Source: Methanoculleus sp.
GTDB taxonomy: Archaea > Halobacteriota > Methanomicrobia > Methanomicrobiales > Methanoculleaceae
Reading direction: 5' to 3'
Length of the DNA stretch: 64,000 bases
Assembly: GCF_030019085.1 (NCBI RefSeq)
Contig: NZ_JASEFJ010000002.1
Coordinates: 1-64,000, forward strand
The notes below the pieces were generated by a model. It had not been told where the DNA came from and did no database searches. It saw nothing but the letters and a program-made list of their open reading frames with translations. This document shows, in pieces, positions 33,016-41,669 of the stretch. Position 1 is the stretch's first letter, and each line of letters starts with the position of its first letter. The translations under genes and the position numbers were made by a program.

Positions 33016-33431
33016 CTGCGATCCCCTTCAATCTCTTCGCGGTATTCATTTATGATCGCCATCGTTACCGAATGGGCGACCTCTGTCTCGCTCATCCCGT
33101 CTGGTTCGATCCCGTATTCTGATGCGATGTGGTAGAGTTTTGACCGGTCGAAGATCCGGTAACCCCGGTCAAATTCCAGCCCCCCAGTCATTCCGCTCAG
33201 TATGGATGAGAGCATGGGGGTTGCAGGGTCTTCGTCCATGGCAAGGTGGTGGAGCAGGGCCACGGCCTGTCGATGCTCCTTCGGCGGGAGAAATCCGGCC
33301 TCAAACCAGACCTGGTCGGTCTCCTCAATATGCGGCTCGCTGCTGGATATCTCACGGTGGATGGGGTGTCTGCATGGTGGTTCCCCGGAACCACGGTTGA
33401 GCCCTGAGTTACAGGTGGTTGTGCAGTTCAC
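33012..33431 (-). CDS. Small Cys-containing protein coupled to the RND transporter
   Basis: A 139-residue protein with a GTG start supported by GAGGAG upstream. The N-terminus has three cysteines (NCTTTCNSG and PPCRHPIH). The C-terminal half (YRIFDRSKLYHIASEYGI, then a helix) recalls the N-terminal region of anaerobic carbon monoxide dehydrogenase CooS, whose pattern is YxIxDxxKLxxIAxxxGI. The CooS metal-cluster ligands are not present, so it is no enzyme. The resemblance is from memory and needs a profile search. It has no signal peptide. Confidence 0.5.
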   Translation of the reverse strand: MNCTTTCNSGLNRGSGEPPCRHPIHREISSSEPHIEETDQVWFEAGFLPPKEHRQAVALLHHLAMDEDPATPMLSSILSGMTGGLEFDRGYRIFDRSKLYHIASEYGIEPDGMSETEVAHSVTMAIINEYREEIEGDRR

Positions 33432-33892
33432 GTCTCTCCTCGCATAAATGGTTCATAAACTGGAGGTAATGTTTTTGTGGGACTGGATATGAACCTGCTG
33501 CAACCCCGAAGAGGAACGGATCCCATGTAATGGGGTTGTTTTTCAGGTTTTCTCGTGGAGGCCGGGTGATTTCCCTTTATAGTAACTGAAAAGATCACAC
33601 CTGCAATCTGCCAGAGGCGGTTAGGGCAGTGGTTTCAGGCGCGCGCAGGGCCGCCGTCCATGTCGCAGGTTGTGGCGCGGGAGTTAGACCTGCTGTATCG
33701 TTCCTGCGCTCTGTTACCGATCAGCCACCACCTCTCGGGGCACAGCCACTCTCGCGAAAGGAGGGTTTATGTCGGGCCTTATGATGGCTGCTCTGTCAAA
33801 GACGCTCTGGCCGCGAGATATCGACCCTCTCTCGTCGAGTATATAATCTCTCCCCGCAACTCATAAGTGTGTTGCAACCTAACAGAGGTGCA
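33432..33892. other. Intergenic region before the TrmB regulator
   Basis: No convincing gene is present. The left part would hold the promoter of the small-protein/RND operon and the right part that of the TrmB regulator. A short frame at 33660-33866 lacks a ribosome site. Confidence 0.5.
33840..33847 (+). promoter_or_regulatory. TATA box of the TrmB-family regulator
   Basis: TATATAAT sits so that transcription would start around 33866-33870. This coincides with an in-frame GTG at 33869, so a leaderless form starting there is possible besides the ATG at 33893. Confidence 0.55.
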
Positions 33893-34648
33893 ATGACCGC
33901 TGAGGTTGTAACGGCGCTGCGAGCACTCGGGATGAACGAATATGAGGCACGCGTCTATTCCACGCTTGTCGGGCTGCAGAAAGCGACCGCACGGGACCTC
34001 CATGAGATCAGCGGAGTCCCAAGGGGGCGGATCTACGAGATCTTAAACGACCTTGCCCGCCGGGGTTTTATCGGGGTCGAAGATGGGTCTCCCACCTCCT
34101 ACTACGTTCTCGACATCGATCTGGTCTTTGACCGGCTCAAGGATGACTACATCCGCAGCCTCGATGAGACCCGTGAGGCGCTGAAGAGCTTCTCGGTCAA
34201 ACCGCGTCTTCCTCCGGACTCTTTCTTCATCCTCCGGAGCGACTGGGCGATCGAGAACCATATCTCAGCACTGTTTCGCCGGGTTAAGAAGAGCATGGTG
34301 GTCCTCTGTTACAACCCGGAGTTCCTCTGTAGACACTATGCTGCCATCAAACCGCTTGAGAAGAAGATCGAGTTGTATGTCGTTGTACGCAAAAAGGAGG
34401 ACTATGCAGAGATCAAACTCCCGATCTACGAGGCCAGAGGGGCTGTGATCGATCTTCTCAATACGCCGCCGGTGAACGATTCATTGATCGACTTGAGGCA
34501 GGACGAGTGCACGATCCTGGTTGACGGCCGGGACTTCCTGATAATTGCCGCGGCGGGTTCCGGGCGGCACGCGGTGATTGGCTCGGATATGCCGATCATC
34601 GGCTACCTCCAGAAGACGGTCGTTGAGCGACTTGAAGAGACGGCGTGA
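33893..34648 (+). CDS. TrmB-family transcriptional regulator
   Basis: A 251-residue regulator. The N-terminal winged helix (LRALGMNEYEARVYSTLVGL and SGVPRGRIYEILNDLARRGF) is typical of TrmB, followed by a coiled linker and a PLD-like effector domain (residues about 100-250). Relatives sense sugars or other metabolites. It is transcribed towards the CotH/VTC/DUF4956 cluster, which lies on the opposite strand and converges with it. GAGGTG just before the ATG is only two bases away, so the start is not certain. Confidence 0.85.
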   Translation: MTAEVVTALRALGMNEYEARVYSTLVGLQKATARDLHEISGVPRGRIYEILNDLARRGFIGVEDGSPTSYYVLDIDLVFDRLKDDYIRSLDETREALKSFSVKPRLPPDSFFILRSDWAIENHISALFRRVKKSMVVLCYNPEFLCRHYAAIKPLEKKIELYVVVRKKEDYAEIKLPIYEARGAVIDLLNTPPVNDSLIDLRQDECTILVDGRDFLIIAAAGSGRHAVIGSDMPIIGYLQKTVVERLEETA

Positions 34649-34691
34649 GCCGGGGCCGTCAGAAAACCGCCCCCTCTCCCGGAACGTGGTG

Positions 34692-35279
34692 TCAACTGTT
34701 GTTCTTCGAGTAGGTGATCCTGACTTCAGCGGTGTCGCGCAGGAAGTTTATGCTCAATACCTCGGCATCGGAGACGTTCAGTCCGGTTCGCCTCCTTAGG
34801 TCAGCAAGCATCTCATCCTTTCTTTCGTGCTGGATCAGGTCGATCTTCTCATAGATCACGTCCATCTGGTGTTGTTCCCTGCGGAATCCCCATGCCCTGT
34901 CAAGACCCAGGATCGTCAGGATAACCAGGATGTTTGCGATCAGCATCTCGCCATATCGGGCAAAACTCCAGAGAACCGAGTTCAGCAGGGGTAACACCGC
35001 CATCACGAAGAGGTAGGTCATCTCCCGTATCGGGACGGTCTCGGTCCTGTATCGGAGGATCGAGAAGAGCGCAAAAAGCCCGAAACCCGCACCTATCGAT
35101 AACTCAACGCTGGTAAACAACCCCATGATGAAGTAGATCACCGCGTTGAAGGCAAGGAACGTGAAGACGTAGTTGTTGTTCCGGCCACGGGGGTAGTAGA
35201 TGAACCTGACGATGACAAACGCTGCAAGGAGGTTGAGGATAAACCCTGCGGCATAGAGCGCAAGGTCGCTGATCAGCAT
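34692..35279 (-). CDS. DUF4956 membrane protein
   Basis: A 195-residue protein with about four to five membrane helices in the first 130 residues and a soluble C-terminal domain (ILVILTILGLDRAWGFR, then LRRRTGLNVSDAEVLSINFL). The family is defined mainly by its gene neighbourhood with VTC-domain and CotH proteins, as here. It overlaps the VTC gene by seven bases. Function unknown. A transport or scaffold role beside the VTC domain is a guess. Confidence 0.8.
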   Translation of the reverse strand: MLISDLALYAAGFILNLLAAFVIVRFIYYPRGRNNNYVFTFLAFNAVIYFIMGLFTSVELSIGAGFGLFALFSILRYRTETVPIREMTYLFVMAVLPLLNSVLWSFARYGEMLIANILVILTILGLDRAWGFRREQHQMDVIYEKIDLIQHERKDEMLADLRRRTGLNVSDAEVLSINFLRDTAEVRITYSKNNS

Positions 35280-36133
35280 GCTGGGTTACCCCCTGTAGAG
35301 AGTCTGGAGAGGAGGCGCAGGTTCGGCTTGAAACGGTTATGTTTCAGCCGGTCATACAGCAGCGAGACGCCTGTACAGTACTTCGAGAAGGCTCTCTCCT
35401 GGAGACCCATCGAACGTATGGCGGATTGCGCCGGAGTTGTTCGTAGACCCTTTTCACGCTTGATCTCACAGATGACTATACCGGGATACGATATGTTCTG
35501 CTGCCCGTTTCCAAACGATATGCCAGTATCGAAGGTTACACGCTCGGGGAATTCTTTCGATACCAGGGTGAGTCTCTCATAGGTGGTCGTGAGGACAGGA
35601 TTGAACCGGTGATGGTCGTATGGGAAGGCCATTTCCAGGAACTCTTCCTCTTCAACTGTGAGTCCTGTCGGCGGCCAGGAAGTCTCTATCCGCCATTTCT
35701 CGGTGGAACCTTTGTTGGTCTTCTTCTTCACCTCCAGGTAGGTCTCCCCCGAGGACTCATAATGGCGTAACCGCAGTTTATAGCGGTTGGCTTTACCGTT
35801 GTGATGCTGCAGGTAGGTGGTGAAGGTGCTGTCATCATAGTAGCATGTCCTGTAGCCCCCCATCCTGGTGTTATGAACCTCCATCACCATGTATGAATCA
35901 GACATCATCCCTATCAGTTGCCTGCACTCTCCGGCCGTCATCAGGTACTTGCTCTCAACTCGGAATAGAAGCCTGGCTTTTGTCTCGACGACCCCTGCAA
36001 GGTCGATACCCTCAAAATCCTGGACGATGCAGGGAAGATCCCGCATCATTGCGGTTTCATAACCAGCATCGGGACGTAAATGGAGAGGGGAGTGGAACTC
36101 TTTTGAGGCAACCGCCGTCGATATAGTATTCAC
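35273..36133 (-). CDS. VTC-domain protein (polyphosphate polymerase-like)
   Basis: A 286-residue VTC tunnel-domain protein with family motifs RVESKYLMT, YRTCYYDDSTFTTYLQHHNG, YKLRLRHYE, EVKKKTNKGSTEKWR and a late VICEIKREKG. Basic residues lining the tunnel in the yeast polyphosphate synthase are matched by these charged strands. I chose GTG 36133 because GGGGAGG lies nine bases before it and the previous gene's stop falls just between. An ATG at 36175 has no ribosome site. It is the middle gene of the CotH-VTC-DUF4956 operon. Confidence 0.82.
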   Translation of the reverse strand: MNTISTAVASKEFHSPLHLRPDAGYETAMMRDLPCIVQDFEGIDLAGVVETKARLLFRVESKYLMTAGECRQLIGMMSDSYMVMEVHNTRMGGYRTCYYDDSTFTTYLQHHNGKANRYKLRLRHYESSGETYLEVKKKTNKGSTEKWRIETSWPPTGLTVEEEEFLEMAFPYDHHRFNPVLTTTYERLTLVSKEFPERVTFDTGISFGNGQQNISYPGIVICEIKREKGLRTTPAQSAIRSMGLQERAFSKYCTGVSLLYDRLKHNRFKPNLRLLSRLSTGGNPAC

Positions 36134-36134
36134 G

Positions 36135-37802
36135 TTATGCTGCCTCCCCGGTGGCAAGGTAGTCCATGACCGCATCGTGGCGGGCGTAGGCGTGCTCGAT
36201 CAGCGTCTCGAGGGAGGCCTCAAAGGCTTCAGGGCTGTCCAGGTTGGTGTAACCGGGCTGTTCACCTTCGGCGCCGATCACATACGGGGATATCAGCGCG
36301 TGGTAGTAACGGTATGTCTCTTCCATCTTTGTCGGTTCGAACGATGTCGTCACGACCATCTCCAGGTAATCCCGGTATTTCTCAAAATACACAGGATCGT
36401 CGGCGAGGTAGCGTATCAACGGCCAGTTATCCCCGACGCTCCCGAGATCCAGGGAGAGAGTTCTGCCCATGCCACCTCCGCCTGCCCCCTGTTCAATACC
36501 CCTTCCTGTCAGGTTCCCGGCCATGAGGACGTCTGCTGGACGCTGCCGATCGAGTTGTCTGGTGGTGTTCTCCGGGAATCCGTTCATTCGGCCGATGTTA
36601 TCGTTTGCTGCGAAATTGCCCTGCAATCCGCCGCCCATGTTGCCGTTGAGAGCAAAGTTGTTGTCCCAGGGGATCCAGACTATCCTGCCGTCGGTGGGGT
36701 CTGTGTAGAGGTAGAAATTCCTGCAGTTGCTGCCGTAGGTGTCCCAGTTCTGGATAACGGTGTTTGTTGCGAGCCAGCGGAGGAACTCATCGACGTACAG
36801 CACACTCTCGAGTTGTGCTCGCCAGGCTGCTGGGTTGGTCTTTCGGAGGTCGGAGTTCAGGATGGTGTAGAGTGCTTCGACATCGCTCCAGTTCTCGTCG
36901 CCCTTGTTGGTCTTCTTCTCAAAACTTTCGGTGTCTAAGGTGCCCTGTGCAAATGTTGCTCCCGTGCCCTCGGGTTTATAAAGGTTGCCCGAATCGTCCT
37001 CAAATTGGGTCTTTATGACCGTGTCCTCAACGCTCTCGACCATGGTGTAGAGACCAAAGTAGACCGGTCCCTCTCCGTAGTCCACGTAGATGCGGTAGAA
37101 CGCAGTATGCGGTGCCGGGACACCCGATTCCCTGAAGATGGTGGGGACGATCATATCCCTCATCAACGAGTTATCCCCATAACCGCTCTGCAGGTTGAGT
37201 TCATCAAACCCATAGAACCGCTGGTTCTTTATGGCCGGGTTCTCGTCCTCGAATTTATCGAAGTTAAGTTTGAACGAGATCTTGTATGAGCCCTCCCGCC
37301 AGGTGCTCCCTAACGACATCTGACCCTTGAAACGGATACCAACGTCGGTCCATACCTGATCTTCAAACGAGATGTTTGCAGGAACGTAGACCGGATCGAT
37401 ATCAGCGGTATTTCCCATACCCCGCGCTCCATCCGGTTGTATGCCGCCCTGGAACGCCTGTCCGGCGGGCATACCGCTGGCGGTGCTCCCGCCAAATTCA
37501 CCGTAGAGTTCAGTCATGTTGTCAAGCATCTTCTGCCAGTTCTCCGGCGAGATCGTGATCGTCATCGTGTTGACCCTGTCGGTGGGAAAAACCACCGCGT
37601 AGTCTGGTTCGGCGCTGCTGCTGTGTGAGGGGTCAGCCTGCAGATCGGCCTGATCCTGAAGGCTCGTGCTGTCCCCTCCGGTATCCATTGCAGCGCTACA
37701 ACCACTGCAGATGGTGAGGACGGCTATTACAAGAGCCAGGGACGGGGCCCCTGCCATTTTTCGTCCTCTCCTCCCGGGTTTGATCGTTGGTGAGGATTGC
37801 AT
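36135..37802 (-). CDS. CotH-family secreted lipoprotein (putative protein kinase)
   Basis: A 555-residue CotH-like protein. The N-terminus has a hydrophobic segment ending in TICSGCSAA, a likely lipobox. The CotH domain shows RFKGQMSLGSTWREGSYKIS, KNQRFYGFDELNLQSGYGD, VESVEDTVIKTQF and WIPWDNNFALNG. Bacterial CotH is an atypical spore-coat kinase. In archaea the substrate is unknown. It heads a three-gene operon with VTC and DUF4956 proteins. ATG 37802 or 37757 may be used. Confidence 0.82.
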   Translation of the reverse strand: MQSSPTIKPGRRGRKMAGAPSLALVIAVLTICSGCSAAMDTGGDSTSLQDQADLQADPSHSSSAEPDYAVVFPTDRVNTMTITISPENWQKMLDNMTELYGEFGGSTASGMPAGQAFQGGIQPDGARGMGNTADIDPVYVPANISFEDQVWTDVGIRFKGQMSLGSTWREGSYKISFKLNFDKFEDENPAIKNQRFYGFDELNLQSGYGDNSLMRDMIVPTIFRESGVPAPHTAFYRIYVDYGEGPVYFGLYTMVESVEDTVIKTQFEDDSGNLYKPEGTGATFAQGTLDTESFEKKTNKGDENWSDVEALYTILNSDLRKTNPAAWRAQLESVLYVDEFLRWLATNTVIQNWDTYGSNCRNFYLYTDPTDGRIVWIPWDNNFALNGNMGGGLQGNFAANDNIGRMNGFPENTTRQLDRQRPADVLMAGNLTGRGIEQGAGGGGMGRTLSLDLGSVGDNWPLIRYLADDPVYFEKYRDYLEMVVTTSFEPTKMEETYRYYHALISPYVIGAEGEQPGYTNLDSPEAFEASLETLIEHAYARHDAVMDYLATGEAA

Positions 37803-38243
37803 ACGTCTAATTGTTATAACATATTGTTAACAATACTTTACTAAATGTATGTGGATGTTGCCCTGTGGTAGAGGGTCTTTGCGCCTCTTCATGGAGGTGC
37901 AGTGGGCACGAGGTATCATGGGAGGCCAACCGCATCCAGGTCAGTGCAACAGCCACCCGGGTATAACCTCATCCCCCTGTTCTATCCACACCCCTACCTC
38001 ACCATCATACCATGATTGGAAGGGCTGTTACTGTTCTATCAGGTGGCGTCCCGTTACCTGATCCACCGTAACCAGGAGAGGATGCAAAATATCATGAGAA
38101 TCCGTGGCGTGGGACCGCGTCTCCAGTGGGTTAAGGAGTTTCTATGAAAGGCCGTTCTTTATGGTCGTTCCCTCCTCAAGCCTGTTGCTGCCCTCTTTCA
38201 TTGGAAAAATGGGTGCTATAACCGGGTCGGCTATAGCCCATCC
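37803..38243. other. Intergenic region between serpin and CotH genes
   Basis: It holds no convincing gene. The right edge, AT-rich and with a 12-base palindrome ATTGTTAACAAT at 37823-37834, would be the CotH promoter on the minus strand. The left part follows nothing but the serpin stop. Confidence 0.5.
37823..37834. promoter_or_regulatory. 12-bp palindrome in the CotH promoter
   Basis: ATTGTTAACAAT is perfectly self-complementary and lies 21 bases before the CotH start. It shares TTGTTAAC with the larger palindrome at 29451, which could be chance in AT-rich DNA. Confidence 0.4.
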
Positions 38244-39554
38244 TCACCGACCCTCTGGGTTCACAACCCGGCCCGCAAAGAGGATCGTGCCGTTATCCCT
38301 CTCGACGATCAGGAAGACGAACGGGTGATCCGCCCGGAAGACAGGGGTGGTGTCGCCCCCCGGCGCGCCCTTTAGGTCCACAACGACCGCTGTCGCTGCC
38401 GCGGCCTCGGCGCCCTCCTCGTTCACATCCACGAAGGCTTTATGGTAGACCTCATCGACGAAGAGCATATCAGTGCCGTCCATCCCCGAGAGGTCGGCAT
38501 CATAGGAGAAGACCGTTGGCATACCCATATCTGCGAGAATCTGGCTGAGGGTGTAGTCGGTCTCAAGCCTGAACTTCGGGAAGACAACCCTGACCCGCTG
38601 CTCGACCAGCGAATCCCGGAGTTCTTCAATCGTCTCCGCATCCAGTGCCCCCTCTAATGCCGTCAGGTTGCCGTCCTTCGGGAGTAGAACTATCATGGAT
38701 ATCCCGGTTTCGTTCCCGTGCGCGTAGGGCATCTCGAGCACCTGGAGGGTATCGGTCTCGGTGTAAGGATAGATGGCATCCTCATCGGTCCTGCGCATCA
38801 TCGGGACGCTCACAGCCCTGTCAGGTGAAACCCGGAACTCCTCCTCCACCGTCTCGTCCGGGTTAAACTCTCTCACCCAGGTTCCCTTGAAGTAGATCGC
38901 GTTTGTTATCACAAGACGTGTCATGGAGTCGATCGAACCCGGAGGGAGGAGGTCGCGGATCCTCTCTTCGGTCTCACCTTCAACGTGGCGGTTGATCGTC
39001 TCCCGCGAGCCTTCGGGATCGCTTATGAAGTCCAGGTTCGTGACGTTTGCCCCATACCAGCGTTCCGCCACCTCGATGTAGCCGGGGAGGAAGGGATAGG
39101 TCTCCTCTGCCCAGAGGGCGTTTGCAATGCGGAGGGTGTAGTTGTCGCTACCCCGGTTCAGGGCGGCGTTGAGCGCGGCAAACCCCTCCCGCCGAACGGT
39201 GTCGTCTATGGGGAGGCAGAGCACCGACCTGATCTCGTCGGCGGTTATGCCACGGGCACCCTCGTAGGTGATCGCGAGCGCAGAAGAGATGCTGTAGGGG
39301 GAGAAGAAGATGTTCCTGTCGGCGTATGCCGGGTCGCTTGAGATCTGCCGGTAGAGGTCGAGTGCAAACCTGTTGTTCCCATCCGTGACGTTGGCGACGC
39401 TTTCTGCAACCACCTCTGGACTTGCTGTCACCTGCCCGACAGGATGGGTGGAATTCACAGGTGCAGTACCTTCCGTCCCGGTGCATCCGGCAGCGATGCA
39501 ACCGAGCGCTATAATGCCCGCGAGAAGCAGCAGGCAGATGGCATTTCTGTCCAT
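38244..39554 (-). CDS. Serpin-family protease inhibitor, lipoprotein
   Basis: A 436-residue serpin with a signal peptide ending in a lipobox (CIAAGC) and a full-length serpin fold. The hinge EEGAEAAAATAVVV is of the inhibitory type (small residues at P15-P8), followed by DLKG. Counting from the hinge places lysine at P1, which would favour trypsin-like proteases. Motifs TNAIYFKGTW and DHPFVFLI are also intact. Start chosen at MDRNAICLLLL. Extracellular serpins are uncommon in archaea and suggest transfer. It is a single gene. Confidence 0.9.
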   Translation of the reverse strand: MDRNAICLLLLAGIIALGCIAAGCTGTEGTAPVNSTHPVGQVTASPEVVAESVANVTDGNNRFALDLYRQISSDPAYADRNIFFSPYSISSALAITYEGARGITADEIRSVLCLPIDDTVRREGFAALNAALNRGSDNYTLRIANALWAEETYPFLPGYIEVAERWYGANVTNLDFISDPEGSRETINRHVEGETEERIRDLLPPGSIDSMTRLVITNAIYFKGTWVREFNPDETVEEEFRVSPDRAVSVPMMRRTDEDAIYPYTETDTLQVLEMPYAHGNETGISMIVLLPKDGNLTALEGALDAETIEELRDSLVEQRVRVVFPKFRLETDYTLSQILADMGMPTVFSYDADLSGMDGTDMLFVDEVYHKAFVDVNEEGAEAAAATAVVVDLKGAPGGDTTPVFRADHPFVFLIVERDNGTILFAGRVVNPEGR

Positions 39555-39792
39555 GGTCTGCGATATGGCATCGGCTGTAGTTATACCTGGCGTTAACGAC
39601 GAAGATATTCGAAGTTTTGTAGGGGGGGCAGGCGATTTTGCGGTGGTCATGCCCAGTCAGGTATTCGGCCGTGTGTAATCTTTAGGGCTTCGATCTCAGG
39701 GATAGCGTCCCTGCTGCACCCGACTCTCTGTCGGGTAGAAGTACCTCCAAACGATCTCGCCGGGTGTCCCCAACCACGCCATCCGGATGATC

Positions 39793-40731
39793 CTACTGTA
39801 ACTCCTCTATCGTCCATCCAAGGTAATCCCGGATCACCGTGAACGCAAGTTCCGGCGGGATCGCCCCCTGTTCCGTCACAATGAGGTCGATGTAATCTGC
39901 AGGTGTAACGTCGAAAGCCGGGTTCCGGACCCTGACATACGGGAGTTCTTCCGCGATCTCCCGTGCTAGCACCTCGGCAGGATCACGCTCCTCTATCTCG
40001 ATAAGCTCACCCAGGATCGTCCTCGGCGCAAACTTGTAGGTCTCGGCGGCAACGATAAAGTTTGTCCTTGCCTCATGTGCCGCAAGCGCGATCTGGGCGG
40101 TGCCGATCTTGTTGACCACCGCCCCGTTCACCGCGATCGCATCGGCACCGACGAAGACCATGTCAACCTCGTTGATGAAGTAGCGGACTGCCGAGTCGAC
40201 AATGTAGTTTGTAGGGATCCCGGCCTCGTTCAGGGTCTTTATCGTTATGAGACCCTGGTCCCGCGGTCTGACCTCCGTCGCGTAAACCTCTATCTCCTTA
40301 CCCTGACCGTGTGCTTTCAGGATGCAACCGAGCGCTGCCTCGGAGTTGCAGTGGGTAAGGAGGACGTCACCATCGGAGATATGGCGTGCTCCGATATCTG
40401 CTATCCGCTCAACCGCATGCTCGGAGCGCTGTATAAACTCCGCCGCCCGTGAAAGGACAGCCTCTCTTGCGGCGTCCACCGACTCAAACTCATCCAGCGC
40501 CCTTACCACACTCTTTACAGCGTTCGGGAGCGATACGGCGGTCGGTCTCGTCTCGATCAGGATCCTGGCCGCATTCTGCATCTCCTGCCTGAACCTCCCA
40601 GGATCGGATACGTCAAGGTTTCTCGCGTAATCGGCCAGTGCTTCCACTGCTGCACGGGCGATCCTGCCTGCGCCCCGGATCTCCATATTCTTTATGCTTG
40701 CTGCCGTCTCACTCAGTAACATAGTCCTCAC
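39793..40731 (-). CDS. Ribose 1,5-bisphosphate isomerase
   Basis: A 312-residue member of the eIF2B-alpha-like family with features of archaeal R15P isomerase: THCNSEAALGCILKAH, ATEVRPRDQG, DSAVRYFINEVD and VGADAIAVNGAVVNKIGT. It converts ribose 1,5-bisphosphate to ribulose 1,5-bisphosphate in the AMP-to-RuBisCO pathway described in archaea. Related methylthioribose-1-phosphate isomerases look similar, but the motifs favour R15P isomerase. Start 40731 or 40722. It diverges from the MCR-activation operon. Confidence 0.85.
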   Translation of the reverse strand: MRTMLLSETAASIKNMEIRGAGRIARAAVEALADYARNLDVSDPGRFRQEMQNAARILIETRPTAVSLPNAVKSVVRALDEFESVDAAREAVLSRAAEFIQRSEHAVERIADIGARHISDGDVLLTHCNSEAALGCILKAHGQGKEIEVYATEVRPRDQGLITIKTLNEAGIPTNYIVDSAVRYFINEVDMVFVGADAIAVNGAVVNKIGTAQIALAAHEARTNFIVAAETYKFAPRTILGELIEIEERDPAEVLAREIAEELPYVRVRNPAFDVTPADYIDLIVTEQGAIPPELAFTVIRDYLGWTIEELQ

Positions 40732-40777
40732 TCAAGAGATGACCCGGGATTACATAGATTTATTGACGTGAGATTAG

Positions 40778-41629
40778 ATGTTGGTAGCCGTTGTTTTTGA
40801 TAGTGCAGGCACACTTCTGCGGACATACCGTGTAGCGCGCGATATTCTCCGCGGCGAGATGCTGACCGAGGTCGAGACCACTACACTGACGTTTGGAGGC
40901 GAGGCTCGTGTCCTGGTCGTACTACATCTCCATTCACGTGATGTCATGGAAGCGCCGGGAGACCAGATCCTCTCAGAGTTCCTCTCAGAGCACTCGATCG
41001 GCTTTGGTGTCGCCTGTTCCATGAGGGTTATTCCCGTTGAGGAGGTCGCCGAAATTCTTTACAGCGACAAACGTGCTCTTGTAAGCGACCTGCAGGCGTG
41101 CATCCGCGAGGTCTGGTCAAGTTGTAAGCAGGAGTCTATCGTTACCATGAACAGCGGCGTGATCCTCAACATGGATCTCCCTGGCATAGAGTTCACGGTG
41201 ACAACCGGCGGAAGACCGTTTGAAGGCGCGAGAGAGGCTATAAGTGAACTGCACAGGATGGGCGTACCGGCATACATCGCGTCGGGCGACAGACTGGAGA
41301 AACTGGAACGTATGGGGGATTATCTTGGAATCCCCAGGGAACGGATCTACGGTGTTGCCACTCCATCGATGAAGGCGAGGATCGTGGAAGAACTGAAATC
41401 TCAATATGAGATAGTTGTGATGGTAGGAGATGCCATAAACGATTTGAACGCCTTCCAGAAAGCAGACCTCGCCATACTCACGGAGCAGCAGTCTGACCGG
41501 AAACCAGATATCCTTTACGCATACGTGGATCGGGTGATCCGCAACGTCAGTGAGGTGCCCGGTATCGTGGCGGAACTCCTCTCCGGCACCCCGGCAACCG
41601 GGAGCAAAGTGCAACAATATAAACCCTAA
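40778..41629 (+). CDS. HAD-superfamily protein at the head of the MCR-activation operon
   Basis: A 283-residue HAD protein. Motif I reads FDSAGTL, in which the general acid/base aspartate (DxD) is alanine, as also seen in phosphonoacetaldehyde hydrolases. Motif II is IASGD, motif III the lysine in PSMKARIV, and motif IV is VGDAINDLNAF. The N-terminal 130 residues are extra and unrecognised. Annotated relatives are called soluble P-type-ATPase-like. It is transcribed with component A2 40 bases downstream. Enzymatic role unknown. Confidence 0.75.
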   Translation: MLVAVVFDSAGTLLRTYRVARDILRGEMLTEVETTTLTFGGEARVLVVLHLHSRDVMEAPGDQILSEFLSEHSIGFGVACSMRVIPVEEVAEILYSDKRALVSDLQACIREVWSSCKQESIVTMNSGVILNMDLPGIEFTVTTGGRPFEGAREAISELHRMGVPAYIASGDRLEKLERMGDYLGIPRERIYGVATPSMKARIVEELKSQYEIVVMVGDAINDLNAFQKADLAILTEQQSDRKPDILYAYVDRVIRNVSEVPGIVAELLSGTPATGSKVQQYKP

Positions 41630-41669
41630 TATGATACCACAGAAAGATCAGTTTAACGAGGACCTCGAG

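Noticed and set aside
36330-36345. GGTTCGAACG resembling a tRNA T-loop
   Set aside because: It lies inside the CotH gene and no cloverleaf can be drawn around it.
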